Shown here piece by piece: positions 24,482 through 32,642 of a stretch of DNA of 64,000 bases (its first letter is position 1; every line of letters starts with the position of its first letter). Source of the DNA: Xanthomonas sp. NCPPB 1128. GTDB taxonomy: Bacteria; Pseudomonadota; Gammaproteobacteria; Xanthomonadales; Xanthomonadaceae. The stretch is from assembly GCF_001043115.1 (NCBI RefSeq), contig NZ_LFME01000013.1:1-64000 (forward strand), read 5' to 3'. The notes beneath the pieces were generated by a model that was given only the letters and a program-made list of their open reading frames with translations, was not told the DNA's origin and did no database searches. Both the position numbers and the translations under genes were made by a program.

Positions 24482-25402
24482 ATGGAGTCCGCCCCGTCCT
24501 CAATGCCGCAGCGCCCGCCGGCGACCCGTTTGTTCGCTCTGCTGGCGCGCGAGGCGCGCACCGGCGTGATCTTCCGCCGCGGACCGAGCAAGCAGGTGCA
24601 GTTGATCCACTGGGATCTGCGCGACGATACCTTCGTGCACGGACAGTGGCTCAAGGGCCGCATCTACGAACGGCGTTGCGATCTGTCGCCGTCGGGGCGA
24701 TTGCTTGTGTACTTCGCCTCCACGCAACGGGGCGACTACGGCACCTGGACGGCGCTATCGCGGCCGCCGTTCTTCACCGCGCTGGCGCTGTGGCCGAAAG
24801 GCGACAGCTGGGGCGGTGGCGGGATGTTCGAAGACGAGCGGACCTTGTTGTTGAACCATCAGCCACGCGACGGGCGCGATCCTTTCCCGATGCCGAGCGG
24901 CTTCCAGTTGCCGCACGATCTGCAGGTGCGTTCGTTCGGCAAGTACTCGGGCGGCGGTGAGGACGCGCCGATCGACGGCGTGTTGCGCGAGCGCGATGGT
25001 TGGCAGTTGCGCGATGACGGCGAGGGCGAACGTGGTGGGTTGCGCAGCGACGCATTGTTCCGCTTCAGCCGCCCACGCGTGCGCGAGAAGCTCGGCGCCA
25101 ATGGCCGCCGCCTGCAGTCGCTATTGCATGTGGTCGGCCAGGACAATCATGCATGGTACGGCCTGGATCATCGGGTGCTGGACCGTGAGGGCAACGTGCT
25201 GGTCGATCTGCCAGGCAGCGACTGGGCCGATTGGGATGGCGGCGACCTGGTGTTCGCGCGCGATGGCGGGCTGTATCGATTGCGCAAGAGCGACTTCCGC
25301 GAGGTGGCGCAGCGGGGCGCGCAGGCCTCCCAGTTGCTGCACGATTTCAGTCGAGCGCGCTTCGCACCATTGGCGCCGACGGCGGATGCGCTGAAGTATT
25401 GA
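24482..25402 (+). CDS. Conserved hypothetical protein, cytoplasmic
   Basis: A 306-residue protein without signal or membrane segment, start ATG 24482 after GAGGAG. It is rich in Trp, Arg and Asp with repeated strand-turn units (LDREGNVLVDLPGSDW, LVFARDGGLYRLRKSDF), suggesting a beta-propeller-like fold. No family is recognised. It is followed by two REP-like repeats. Confidence 0.65.
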   Translation: MESAPSSMPQRPPATRLFALLAREARTGVIFRRGPSKQVQLIHWDLRDDTFVHGQWLKGRIYERRCDLSPSGRLLVYFASTQRGDYGTWTALSRPPFFTALALWPKGDSWGGGGMFEDERTLLLNHQPRDGRDPFPMPSGFQLPHDLQVRSFGKYSGGGEDAPIDGVLRERDGWQLRDDGEGERGGLRSDALFRFSRPRVREKLGANGRRLQSLLHVVGQDNHAWYGLDHRVLDREGNVLVDLPGSDWADWDGGDLVFARDGGLYRLRKSDFREVAQRGAQASQLLHDFSRARFAPLAPTADALKY

Positions 25403-25494
25403 GGCGATCTGTGCTTGGCGCGTTCACCAAGCCACTGCGAACGACGCGCCGGGCCATGACTTCAGGGGTTCTCCAGGAAAGGCGGAGGCCACTG

Positions 25495-25559
25495 GTAGGG
25501 GCGGCTTCAGCCGCGACGCGTGTAATCGGAAATCCTGTCGCGGCTGAAGCCGCTCCTAC
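25495..25559. repeat. REP-like inverted repeat, copy 3
   Basis: The palindromic unit shared with the copies at 3896 and 4137, with GTAGGGGC in place of GTAGGAGC in the left arm. With copy 4 it fills much of the 436-base gap between the two convergent genes around it. Confidence 0.85.
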
Positions 25560-25645
25560 AAGAGAGCGATGTGTCTCTGTGGGGTGCAGAAACCTCGCTA
25601 TTGGAGAGGCTCTACAGGCAGCCCATGACCACCGGAAGCGCAGGT

Positions 25646-25710
25646 GTAGGAGCGGCTTCAGCCGCGACAGGTTTTCCCGGGACGGCGGTCGTGGCTGAAG
25701 CCGCTCCTAC
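25646..25710. repeat. REP-like inverted repeat, copy 4
   Basis: The fourth copy of the unit, 86 bases after copy 3. As at 3.9-4.2 kb, the palindromes come as a close pair. Confidence 0.85.
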
Positions 25711-25838
25711 GAGACATGCCATGTGTGACGAGAGCCGGACCGCCGCCGCTGAGAATCCCAGCGAAGCCTGAAGGTCGCTGCGAAGAGGCCACGACGCGTC
25801 AGGCCGTGTCCAGACAAAAGCGCGCGACGCGATGCCCT

Positions 25839-27686
25839 TCAGCGCTGCGCGCCCGTCTGTGCACCGTGCCTACGGTGCTGCGCATCCCGCGCCTGGCGCA
25901 GCCGCTGCGCATGTGCGGCCAACAAATCGCCGCGGGTGAGGATGCCGACCATCGCATGCGGTGCGTTGCGGCCAAGCACCACGAGCCGGCCAACCTCGGC
26001 TTCCACCATATGGTCGGCGGCCTCGCGTAATGAATGATCCTCGCGCACGGCCAACAGCGGGCGGCGGAGCAAGGCGGCCAGGCGCAGGTCGTCGTGGTGC
26101 GTTGGGTCAAGCAGGTCGCGGCGGGTGAGCATGCCGATCGGGTGCCCATCGGCATCCAGCACCGGGAAGCCCTGATGCTTGAAGGCGGTCTCGCCCGAGG
26201 CGATACGTGCACGCACGTCACGCAGGGATTCGTCGCTGCGCACTGCCACCACGTTGCGGCTGCAGGCGTCGCCAGCGGCGATCTGGTCGAGGAAATCGGC
26301 GGCGTAGTCGCTGGGGACGCGCACGCCGCGGCGTGCGATCTTCTCGGTCATGATGGTGTGGCGCATGCTCAGGCCGGACACCAGGTAGGCCGCGGCGCAG
26401 GCGCCGAGCAGCGGCAGTAGCGCATGCGGCTGCTGGGTGGTCTCGAAGGCGAACAGCACCGAGGTCAGGAAGGCGCGCGAGGCGCCGGCGAACACTGCGG
26501 CCATGCACACCAGTGCGGCCATGTGCGGGTCCACGTGCAACCAAGGAGCCTGCGCCGCCAGCACCGCGCCGAGCACACCGCCCAACGCACTGCCGATGGT
26601 GAACAGCGGGGCAAGTGTGCCGCCGGATGTGCCGCTGCCCAATGCAATCGACCACGACAACAGCTTCGCTACGCATAGCGCCAACAAGGTCGAGACCGCC
26701 AGGTGGCCAGCGATGGCACCGGCGATGTTGTCGTAGCCCACGCCGAGGGTGAGCGGCATCCACCAGCCGATCAGCCCGACTGCAATGCCACCGAGCGCCG
26801 GCCACCACATCCAGTGGATGGGAAGATGCTCGAAGCCATCCTCGATGGCATAGGTGAGCTTGGTGATGCCGACACCGGCGAGACCGCAGAGCAGGCCGAG
26901 CGCCACGTAGGCCATCACTGCCAGCACATCCGGTGCGGCCAGCGCGGGCACTGCGAACATCGGTGCGCTGCCCTCCAGCGCCAGATGCGCGCTGGCGCCG
27001 ACCGCCGCGGCCAGCGCCACCGGGATCAGCGAGCGCGCGCGCCATTCGAACAGCAGCAGTTCGATCGCCAGCAGCACGGCGGAGATCGGCGCGGCGAACA
27101 CCGCGGCGGTGCCGGCGGCGGCGCCGGCTGCGAGCAGGATCTTGCGTTCGTCGGCGGTGACGCGCAGCCATTGCCCGAACAGCGAGCCCAGCGCGCCGCC
27201 GGTGGCGATGATCGGCCCTTCTGCACCGAACGGCCCGCCGGTGCCGATGGCCACCGCCGAGGACACCGGCTTGAGCCAGATCATCCGCGGCGGGATGCGG
27301 CTTTCGTTGCGCAGCACCTGCTCCATCGCCTCGGGAATGCCGTGGCCGCGGATTGCACGCGAGCCCCAGCGCGCCATCGCGCCGACGATCAGGCCGCCGA
27401 CCACAGGTAGCCCGATCGCCCAGGTGCCGAGGTGGTGCCCGGCGGGGCTGGCCGCTTCGATGCTCCAGCGGCCGTAGTAGGCGAGGTTGGTGGCGAGCGC
27501 GATCAATGCGATCAGCACGTGCGCGGCCAGTGCCACCAGTGCGCCGACCAGCAGCGCCAAGGCGCAGAGACGCAACACGCGCCGGTCCAGTGGCGCGAAC
27601 CGGCGTGGCATGTGCGCGGCGGCCAGCGCAGGCGCGAGCGAGGGCGCCGGCGACAGCGGCGTATGCGAAGACGAAGCAGGAGACAT
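25839..27686 (-). CDS. CLC-family chloride channel/transporter with C-terminal CBS pair
   Basis: A 615-residue membrane protein. CLC signatures are GHGIPEA (about 114-120), GTGGPFGAEGPI with the gating Glu156, and GSGTSGGTLAPLF (about 350). The Arg/Lys normally found before the gating Glu is Ala here (GAEGP). About ten membrane helices are followed by two CBS domains (about 465-600; GFPVLDADGHPIGMLTRRDLL and GRLVVLGRNAPHAMVG) that usually bind nucleotides and regulate transport. An internal Met at residue 26 could be the real start, since the first 25 residues are low-complexity. Confidence 0.93.
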   Translation of the reverse strand: MSPASSSHTPLSPAPSLAPALAAAHMPRRFAPLDRRVLRLCALALLVGALVALAAHVLIALIALATNLAYYGRWSIEAASPAGHHLGTWAIGLPVVGGLIVGAMARWGSRAIRGHGIPEAMEQVLRNESRIPPRMIWLKPVSSAVAIGTGGPFGAEGPIIATGGALGSLFGQWLRVTADERKILLAAGAAAGTAAVFAAPISAVLLAIELLLFEWRARSLIPVALAAAVGASAHLALEGSAPMFAVPALAAPDVLAVMAYVALGLLCGLAGVGITKLTYAIEDGFEHLPIHWMWWPALGGIAVGLIGWWMPLTLGVGYDNIAGAIAGHLAVSTLLALCVAKLLSWSIALGSGTSGGTLAPLFTIGSALGGVLGAVLAAQAPWLHVDPHMAALVCMAAVFAGASRAFLTSVLFAFETTQQPHALLPLLGACAAAYLVSGLSMRHTIMTEKIARRGVRVPSDYAADFLDQIAAGDACSRNVVAVRSDESLRDVRARIASGETAFKHQGFPVLDADGHPIGMLTRRDLLDPTHHDDLRLAALLRRPLLAVREDHSLREAADHMVEAEVGRLVVLGRNAPHAMVGILTRGDLLAAHAQRLRQARDAQHRRHGAQTGAQR

Positions 27687-28060
27687 CGAAGGCGCCTGGC
27701 ACGAAACGAACGTGGGAGGCGGGCAAGGTTACGCGGATGCCGGCGCAGTGGCTGGCTCGAAAATGAACAGCTATCGGGCGTCGCCGAGGTGAGGTCGGTG
27801 CCTTTCGCGATCGTGATCTTGTCTGCGTCGACCTGAGCCGCAGCGTCCAGCGGGGCGTTCCCACCGCCGCCTCAGGGCACCTCCTGCGACCCGCTCAAAT
27901 CCAAGCGAAGCATGCGCAACAGATCGATTGCGCAAAGTCTGCAGCCGCTGGAATCATTGCGTTTGAAGACGAGTTGCAGCCGCCAGCGCTTGACGCCGGT
28001 GCGCCAAACGCGCGTGCAGAGGATCGATACGACACATCTGGCAAGCGGCGTCGCGGGACC
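27687..28060. other. Intergenic region without a recognised feature
   Basis: 374 bases lie between the CLC gene start and the 3' end of the esterase gene, both on the minus strand. The promoter of the CLC gene should be here, but no convincing boxes were seen. No gene, repeat or RNA is supported. Confidence 0.4.
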
Positions 28061-29029
28061 TCACTGCCGCGGAACACCCAGCAGGGACTTCAATCCATGC
28101 GTGAGGCCGCGCGGTGCGACGCTCAGGTGATCCTCGTCGGCGAGCACGTCCAGCTGCAGGCGCAGCGACGGATAATGCCGCCCGCGCAGGGTCTGCGCCA
28201 TCTGCTGCGCGTCGGTCACCATGTCGTAGCGCTTGCCGTAGCGGCGCTGTTCGTACTCGCCAACATACATGTAGACCTGTGCCGGCAGATCGCGGTGACT
28301 TGAGGCGAAGCGCGCTTCCTCGGCGCGCATGGCATGCGCGCCGAACCAGTACGACGGGCTGCCCAGGATGTAGCCGGAGAACAGCTCCGGCGTGTTCAGC
28401 AGGATCTGTGTGCCGAGCAGGCCGCCATACGAGTGACCAAGGAACAGGCGCCGCGCTTCGTCGGTGCGATAGCGCTGCGCGACGAACGGCAACGCCCGGT
28501 CGCGCAGATAGGCGATGTAGGTGTTGGCGCTCCCATGCGTGGCACCAGCGGAAGCGGCGTCGCCGTCCTCGGTGGTGGGCGTGTAGTCGCGGCGCCGGCT
28601 CGGCATCGGCTCATCGCCGAGTGCATACGACAGGCCGACCAGGATGAAGTCCTCGATGGCCAGCCCTTCGCCGTTCAAGCGCCGCGCGATCTGTCGCGCC
28701 ACCGGAAACGCATAGTCGGCATCGGTGGCATACAGCACCGGGTAGTGCCGCTCGGGATGGTCCGCATAGCCGGCAGGCAGCGCCACGAATACCTGATAGG
28801 TGCGGCCGGACACGGGATCGGGAACATCCCATACCTCGGTCCCGACCAGTTCGTAGGGCGCACCGCTGCCGAGCTGCCCGCCGAGCTGCGTCGCCACCGT
28901 GCGTGCGGCAGGTGCCGCCGGCTGCGTGGTGACTTCCTTCGCTACCACTCCCGTTGCGGGTGCCTGCGCCGTGTTCGTGCACCCGGCCAGCAGCAGGGAT
29001 GTCCAGACCAGCCAAAATCCTTTCCTCAT
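28061..29029 (-). CDS. Esterase-D-type alpha/beta hydrolase lipoprotein
   Basis: A 322-residue protein from the ATG at 29029. The N-terminus is a lipoprotein signal (WTSLLLAGC), then a linker and an alpha/beta hydrolase of the PF00756 esterase type. YPVLYATDADYAF leads to the nucleophile elbow GHSYGG (about 210-215), and DEDHLSVAP near the end supplies the catalytic His. Related proteins hydrolyse siderophore esters, S-formylglutathione or acyl esters; the substrate is unknown here. It is divergent from the next gene. Confidence 0.85.
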   Translation of the reverse strand: MRKGFWLVWTSLLLAGCTNTAQAPATGVVAKEVTTQPAAPAARTVATQLGGQLGSGAPYELVGTEVWDVPDPVSGRTYQVFVALPAGYADHPERHYPVLYATDADYAFPVARQIARRLNGEGLAIEDFILVGLSYALGDEPMPSRRRDYTPTTEDGDAASAGATHGSANTYIAYLRDRALPFVAQRYRTDEARRLFLGHSYGGLLGTQILLNTPELFSGYILGSPSYWFGAHAMRAEEARFASSHRDLPAQVYMYVGEYEQRRYGKRYDMVTDAQQMAQTLRGRHYPSLRLQLDVLADEDHLSVAPRGLTHGLKSLLGVPRQ

Positions 29030-29295
29030 TCCGTCGTTTCCGTTTGCTTGTAGCTCGCGCGCAAGTCGGCGCTCCTGATGGTGCCATGCACGCGCGAGGT
29101 GCGCGCATTGGCGCGTTACATCGTATGCGCCTGCATGCGCGAGTGCGCTTGCCGCTTGTGTTGTGCATCGCTCGCAAACCTGCTCCGCCAGCCCCACGGC
29201 CCGTTTCGGTCGGAGCAGTGGGCAGGGATTCCTGTCCTGGCCTCTTCCCTCTGCATGAAAGGTGGACTACGTTGCCTGCACCTGGGGGGAATCGC

Positions 29296-30105
29296 ATGCG
29301 AATCGCGTTGGTCATCGCCGTTGCCGTGGCATCGCTCTGGCTGCTTGTCGTAGAGGGCGCGGCGGCGCCGGCCGGACAGCAAGACCCGATCAGAATCGCG
29401 TCGGTCTCTATCCAGTACACGTACATGGGGTGGGGGTACGTCGATGAAAGGTTCCACCTGGTTCCGGCGCGTAACGGCATGGGGTTCATCATGCGGTGGA
29501 CGGACAAGGATGGCACGGGGCACGCCGAGCAGCAGGTCGCCACGGACAAAGTGATGGCGTTGTTCGCAGCAGCGCGTGCTCCCCGCATCGATCGCGCGAC
29601 CGGGCTGGGCGTAGTGCAGCAGCGGGCGATGGCGCCAGCGACAATCGCCAGAATCCGCAATAGGCTATTTGCTGCTCGGGATTGCTCACCTCTGCAGCAA
29701 CGTCAGTGGCGCGCCGCACAAGCGACTGCGGACAGCGTGAGGACAGAGCTCGAGCAACTCTATCGCGAAACTATTCCATGGACCGACGATAGCCCGTCCA
29801 TGACGGTCCGCATCGTGCCAGAGCGTGGTGCGCCGCTGGTGTTCCATTCGCAGTCGCAGAAGCCATTCATGCTGGCGTGGATCCACGGCATGCCAAGTGG
29901 CCGAAGAGATGAGGAGATGGATGGTCCCAAGGCGACCTGGTCGCTGCCGCTCAGCGATGCGCTTGTGGAGATCCTGCCGGCCCTGTCGCCTGCACGAAAG
30001 CGCTTGGCGCGCGAGCAACTGGTGAAGGTGTTGGCTCGGAACCTGGAACGCCGCTCTCCTTTATCCTGCTCGCAGGATCGTGGCAACGCGCACGCAGGGA
30101 GTTGA
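29296..30105 (+). CDS. Exported hypothetical protein
   Basis: A 269-residue protein with a signal peptide (LVIAVAVASLWLLVVEG to AAAP) and a strong GGGGGGA ribosome site. The mature part contains WGYVDERFHLVPARN and FIMRWTDKDG and a helical second half with an IPWTDDSPSMTVRIVPE strand. No family is recognised and no catalytic motif is seen. Confidence 0.6.
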   Translation: MRIALVIAVAVASLWLLVVEGAAAPAGQQDPIRIASVSIQYTYMGWGYVDERFHLVPARNGMGFIMRWTDKDGTGHAEQQVATDKVMALFAAARAPRIDRATGLGVVQQRAMAPATIARIRNRLFAARDCSPLQQRQWRAAQATADSVRTELEQLYRETIPWTDDSPSMTVRIVPERGAPLVFHSQSQKPFMLAWIHGMPSGRRDEEMDGPKATWSLPLSDALVEILPALSPARKRLAREQLVKVLARNLERRSPLSCSQDRGNAHAGS

Positions 30106-30228
30106 ATCTTCGGAGCCTGGCTCTTGCAGGTGAGTCGGCCAGGCAGGGCGTGCAACCAGCTGACAGGTGCTCCTTGGTGTCGCCCGCATGTGTGCGTATA
30201 GACTGGCAACTCCATACTGGGGCGTCCG

Positions 30229-31197
30229 ATGAGAGTACTTCGCTGCCTGTTGCTGCCGGCCCTGCTGTGCGTTGCCGCATTCGCCCAGGCGCAGGACGAC
30301 ACCGGCCGCATCGCGGTGACCATCGACGACCTGCCGTGGCAACGCATCGAGCAGACGCCGCCGGCGCAATTGCCGGCGCTGCATGCGCAGTTGATGGCCT
30401 CGCTGCGGCAGGCGCAGGTGCCCATCGTCGGCTTCATCAACGAGGACAAGCTCGAGCAGGACGGTCAGGTGCAGCCGCAACGGGTGGCGATGCTGCGCGA
30501 TTGGCTGGACGCCGGCTATGCGCTGGGCAACCACACCTACGGCCATGTGAACCTGCATCAGGTCGGTGTGCCGGCGTACGAGGACGCGATCATGCGCGGC
30601 GAGCGCACGTTGCGGCCGTTGCTGGCCGAACGTGGCCAGCCGCTGCAGTGGTTCCGTCACCCGTATCTGGCCACCGGCCGCAGTGTCGCCGACCGCGAGG
30701 CGGTCAACGCCTTCCTCGGCGCGCACGGCTATCGTGTCGCGCCGGTGACGGTGGACAGCGGCGAGTGGGTGTGGGCGTTCGCCTACGCGCATGTGCTGGA
30801 CGAGCCGCCAGGCCCGGCGCGCGACGCCATGCTGCTGCGGCTGCGCAAGGGCTACGTGCCGTACATGCTCAACAAGCTGGATTACTTCGAGCGCGAATCG
30901 CAGGCCCTGTTCGGCCGCCGCATCCCGCAGGTGTGGTTGATGCACGCCAACGCCCTCAACGCTGCGGCCTTCCCGGATCTGGTCGCAGCCACGCGCCGCC
31001 GCGGCTATGCCTTCATCGGCCTGGACGAGGCGCTGCGCGATCCTGCCTACACCCACGCCGAGGGCTACACCGGCCCCGGCGGGATCAGCTGGCTGCACCG
31101 CTGGGCGATGGCCGAGGACAAGCCGAAGGACTTCTACGCCGGTGAACCGGTGGTGCCGCGCTGGGTGTTCGCGCTGGCCGGGGTGGATTCCGAGTAG
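30229..31197 (+). CDS. Polysaccharide deacetylase (NodB-like), exported
   Basis: A 322-residue protein with a signal peptide ending AFAQAQ. It has the NodB homology motifs: VTIDDLPW with the catalytic Asp and metal-binding Asp (about 27-34), GNHTYGHVNLHQ with the two metal-binding His (about 103-114), and WFRHPYL (about 144). Likely substrates are periplasmic or surface polysaccharides or peptidoglycan sugars. Confidence 0.9.
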   Translation: MRVLRCLLLPALLCVAAFAQAQDDTGRIAVTIDDLPWQRIEQTPPAQLPALHAQLMASLRQAQVPIVGFINEDKLEQDGQVQPQRVAMLRDWLDAGYALGNHTYGHVNLHQVGVPAYEDAIMRGERTLRPLLAERGQPLQWFRHPYLATGRSVADREAVNAFLGAHGYRVAPVTVDSGEWVWAFAYAHVLDEPPGPARDAMLLRLRKGYVPYMLNKLDYFERESQALFGRRIPQVWLMHANALNAAAFPDLVAATRRRGYAFIGLDEALRDPAYTHAEGYTGPGGISWLHRWAMAEDKPKDFYAGEPVVPRWVFALAGVDSE

Positions 31198-31301
31198 CAT
31201 GCGGGCGCGCCACCTGCGGGGATCTTGCCTGGCGCCTGCCCTTGCCGATCAGCCGTCGGGCAGGCCCCTGTCCCCCAGACGGGCCGGCCCGGGAGGAGGG
31301 G

Positions 31302-31329
31302 CTAAACTTCTTGCCGTAGACAGGGATAG
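31302..31329 (+). promoter_or_regulatory. Putative flagellar-type (sigma-28-like) promoter, TPR gene
   Basis: CTAAACTT is followed 13 bases later by GGGATA. This fits TAAA-N15-GCCGATAA loosely (GATA retained). The same two blocks with identical spacing occur upstream of the RHS gene at 32560, which is the main support. Assignment to FliA is inference. Confidence 0.5.
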
Positions 31330-31399
31330 TAAGTCCAAGGGACAAGCCTCGCCTATGCGGCGCGTGTCCGGCAGCGTCATCCAGCAACCGGAGAACGAA

Positions 31400-31963
31400 G
31401 TGAGCGTGCAGATCGACAGGAATGATGCACTCGCGTTGGCGCTCAGCGCCATGCAGGGCGCGCGCGACGACGAAGCCATGACCTTGCTGAGGGCGCTGGC
31501 GGAGGCTGAGCCCGATTTCGCCGAGGCGCATTATCTGCTCGCCGCCCAGTACGCGCAGCTCGGTGACATGGCCGCGGCCGAGGCCGGCTTTCGCCATGTG
31601 CTGCGCCTGTCGCCACAGCAGTCGATGGCGCGGTTCCAGCTCGGCCAGTTGCTGGCGCTGGCTGGCCGGCCGGCGGAGGCCATCGAGGTGCTGGCGCCGC
31701 TCGCGCATGCGGGGGAGGGCGCCTTGGCAGCGTATGCCGCGGCAATCAGTTGCTGGGCGGCGGCGGACATCTCGGGTGCCATTGCGCTGTTGCGCCAAGG
31801 CCTGTCCGAGCCGCAGCAGTTCGACGCGCTCAGGCAGGACATGATGCAGTTGGATGGGCGCCTGACCGCCATCGCGGCCGGCACTGGCGAGGGCATCGCG
31901 ATGGAAGATGCCTCCGTTCACGGCGCTTCGCTGTATCTGTCCAACTATCGGCGCTACAACTGA
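31400..31963 (+). CDS. TPR-repeat protein, first gene of the RHS locus
   Basis: A 187-residue helical repeat protein. GTG 31400 is chosen because GGAG lies six bases upstream; an ATG at 31355 in the same frame lacks a ribosome site. At least two TPR units are clear (AHYLLAAQYAQLGDMAAAEAGF and ARFQLGQLLALAGRPAEAIEVL). It is likely a chaperone or adaptor. It is five bases from the next gene and carries the same type of promoter element as the RHS gene, suggesting a chaperone role for this locus. Confidence 0.75.
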   Translation: MSVQIDRNDALALALSAMQGARDDEAMTLLRALAEAEPDFAEAHYLLAAQYAQLGDMAAAEAGFRHVLRLSPQQSMARFQLGQLLALAGRPAEAIEVLAPLAHAGEGALAAYAAAISCWAAADISGAIALLRQGLSEPQQFDALRQDMMQLDGRLTAIAAGTGEGIAMEDASVHGASLYLSNYRRYN

Positions 31964-31968
31964 ATTCC

Positions 31969-32367
31969 ATGGCGATCGACCGGCTCTCTCCGACCGCAGC
32001 GCTGATCGCCGCCATCCGCGGCGAAGCCGTCAAGCGCGGTGGCGTGGGCAAGCCGGGCGCCGCGAGCAAGACGCACACGGCGGCGGCGGAGCAGCAAGGC
32101 CGCGGGGATCGCCCGTCGGTGGCCCAGCTTCGCAGCCAACTGTCCGACCTGGTCGCCTCGGTTGCGGCTGAGGACCCGGCCGCGGTCAAACGGATACGCC
32201 CCGCCCTTATCCGGACCGTGCTGCTGTGGCAGTTCGGCCCGCAACTGCGCGAGCGTCCGCAGTGGCAGGCGCTTATGGAACGCATCGAGCAGGAACTCGA
32301 CCGCCGTGACCCGATGATGCAGTCGCTCGGCGCTCTGGTGCGGGACCTGCAGAAGGGATCGGGCTAA
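31969..32367 (+). CDS. Small protein of the RHS locus, function unknown
   Basis: A 132-residue protein translated directly after the TPR gene. The first 60 residues are low-complexity (Ala/Gly/Lys/Gln), the rest helical (RPALIRTVLLWQFGPQL, WQALMERIEQELDRRDP). No signal peptide is present. Its place between the TPR gene and the giant RHS gene points to a structural or accessory role in assembling or delivering the RHS protein; this is inference. Confidence 0.65.
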   Translation: MAIDRLSPTAALIAAIRGEAVKRGGVGKPGAASKTHTAAAEQQGRGDRPSVAQLRSQLSDLVASVAAEDPAAVKRIRPALIRTVLLWQFGPQLRERPQWQALMERIEQELDRRDPMMQSLGALVRDLQKGSG

Positions 32368-32559
32368 CCGTCGTTCGGCGGCGCCTGCACGCACGATGGC
32401 GGTCGGCGCGACACCCCGCCCATGGAAGGCGTTTGGTTCGGCTGGCACGCGCCATGGCGACCGTGTACACGCAGCGTTCTCCTTTCCCCTTTTGAATCAT
32501 TGACTTGAATCGAGGTCCGGGCGCTGCCGAGGCGGCTCCTGGAGGGGGTGGCCAGGCCG

Positions 32560-32587
32560 CTAAACTTAATTCCGCTTCCTGGGATTG
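32560..32587 (+). promoter_or_regulatory. Putative flagellar-type (sigma-28-like) promoter, RHS gene
   Basis: CTAAACTT-N13-GGGATT, with the same blocks and spacing as at 31302. It lies 55 bases before the RHS start codon, leaving a normal leader with AAGGAG. Confidence 0.5.
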
Positions 32588-32642
32588 ATAGAGGAGTAGG
32601 GGCAAGAAGCGCCCCCTTCCGATCAACCAAGGAGCGATTCAC

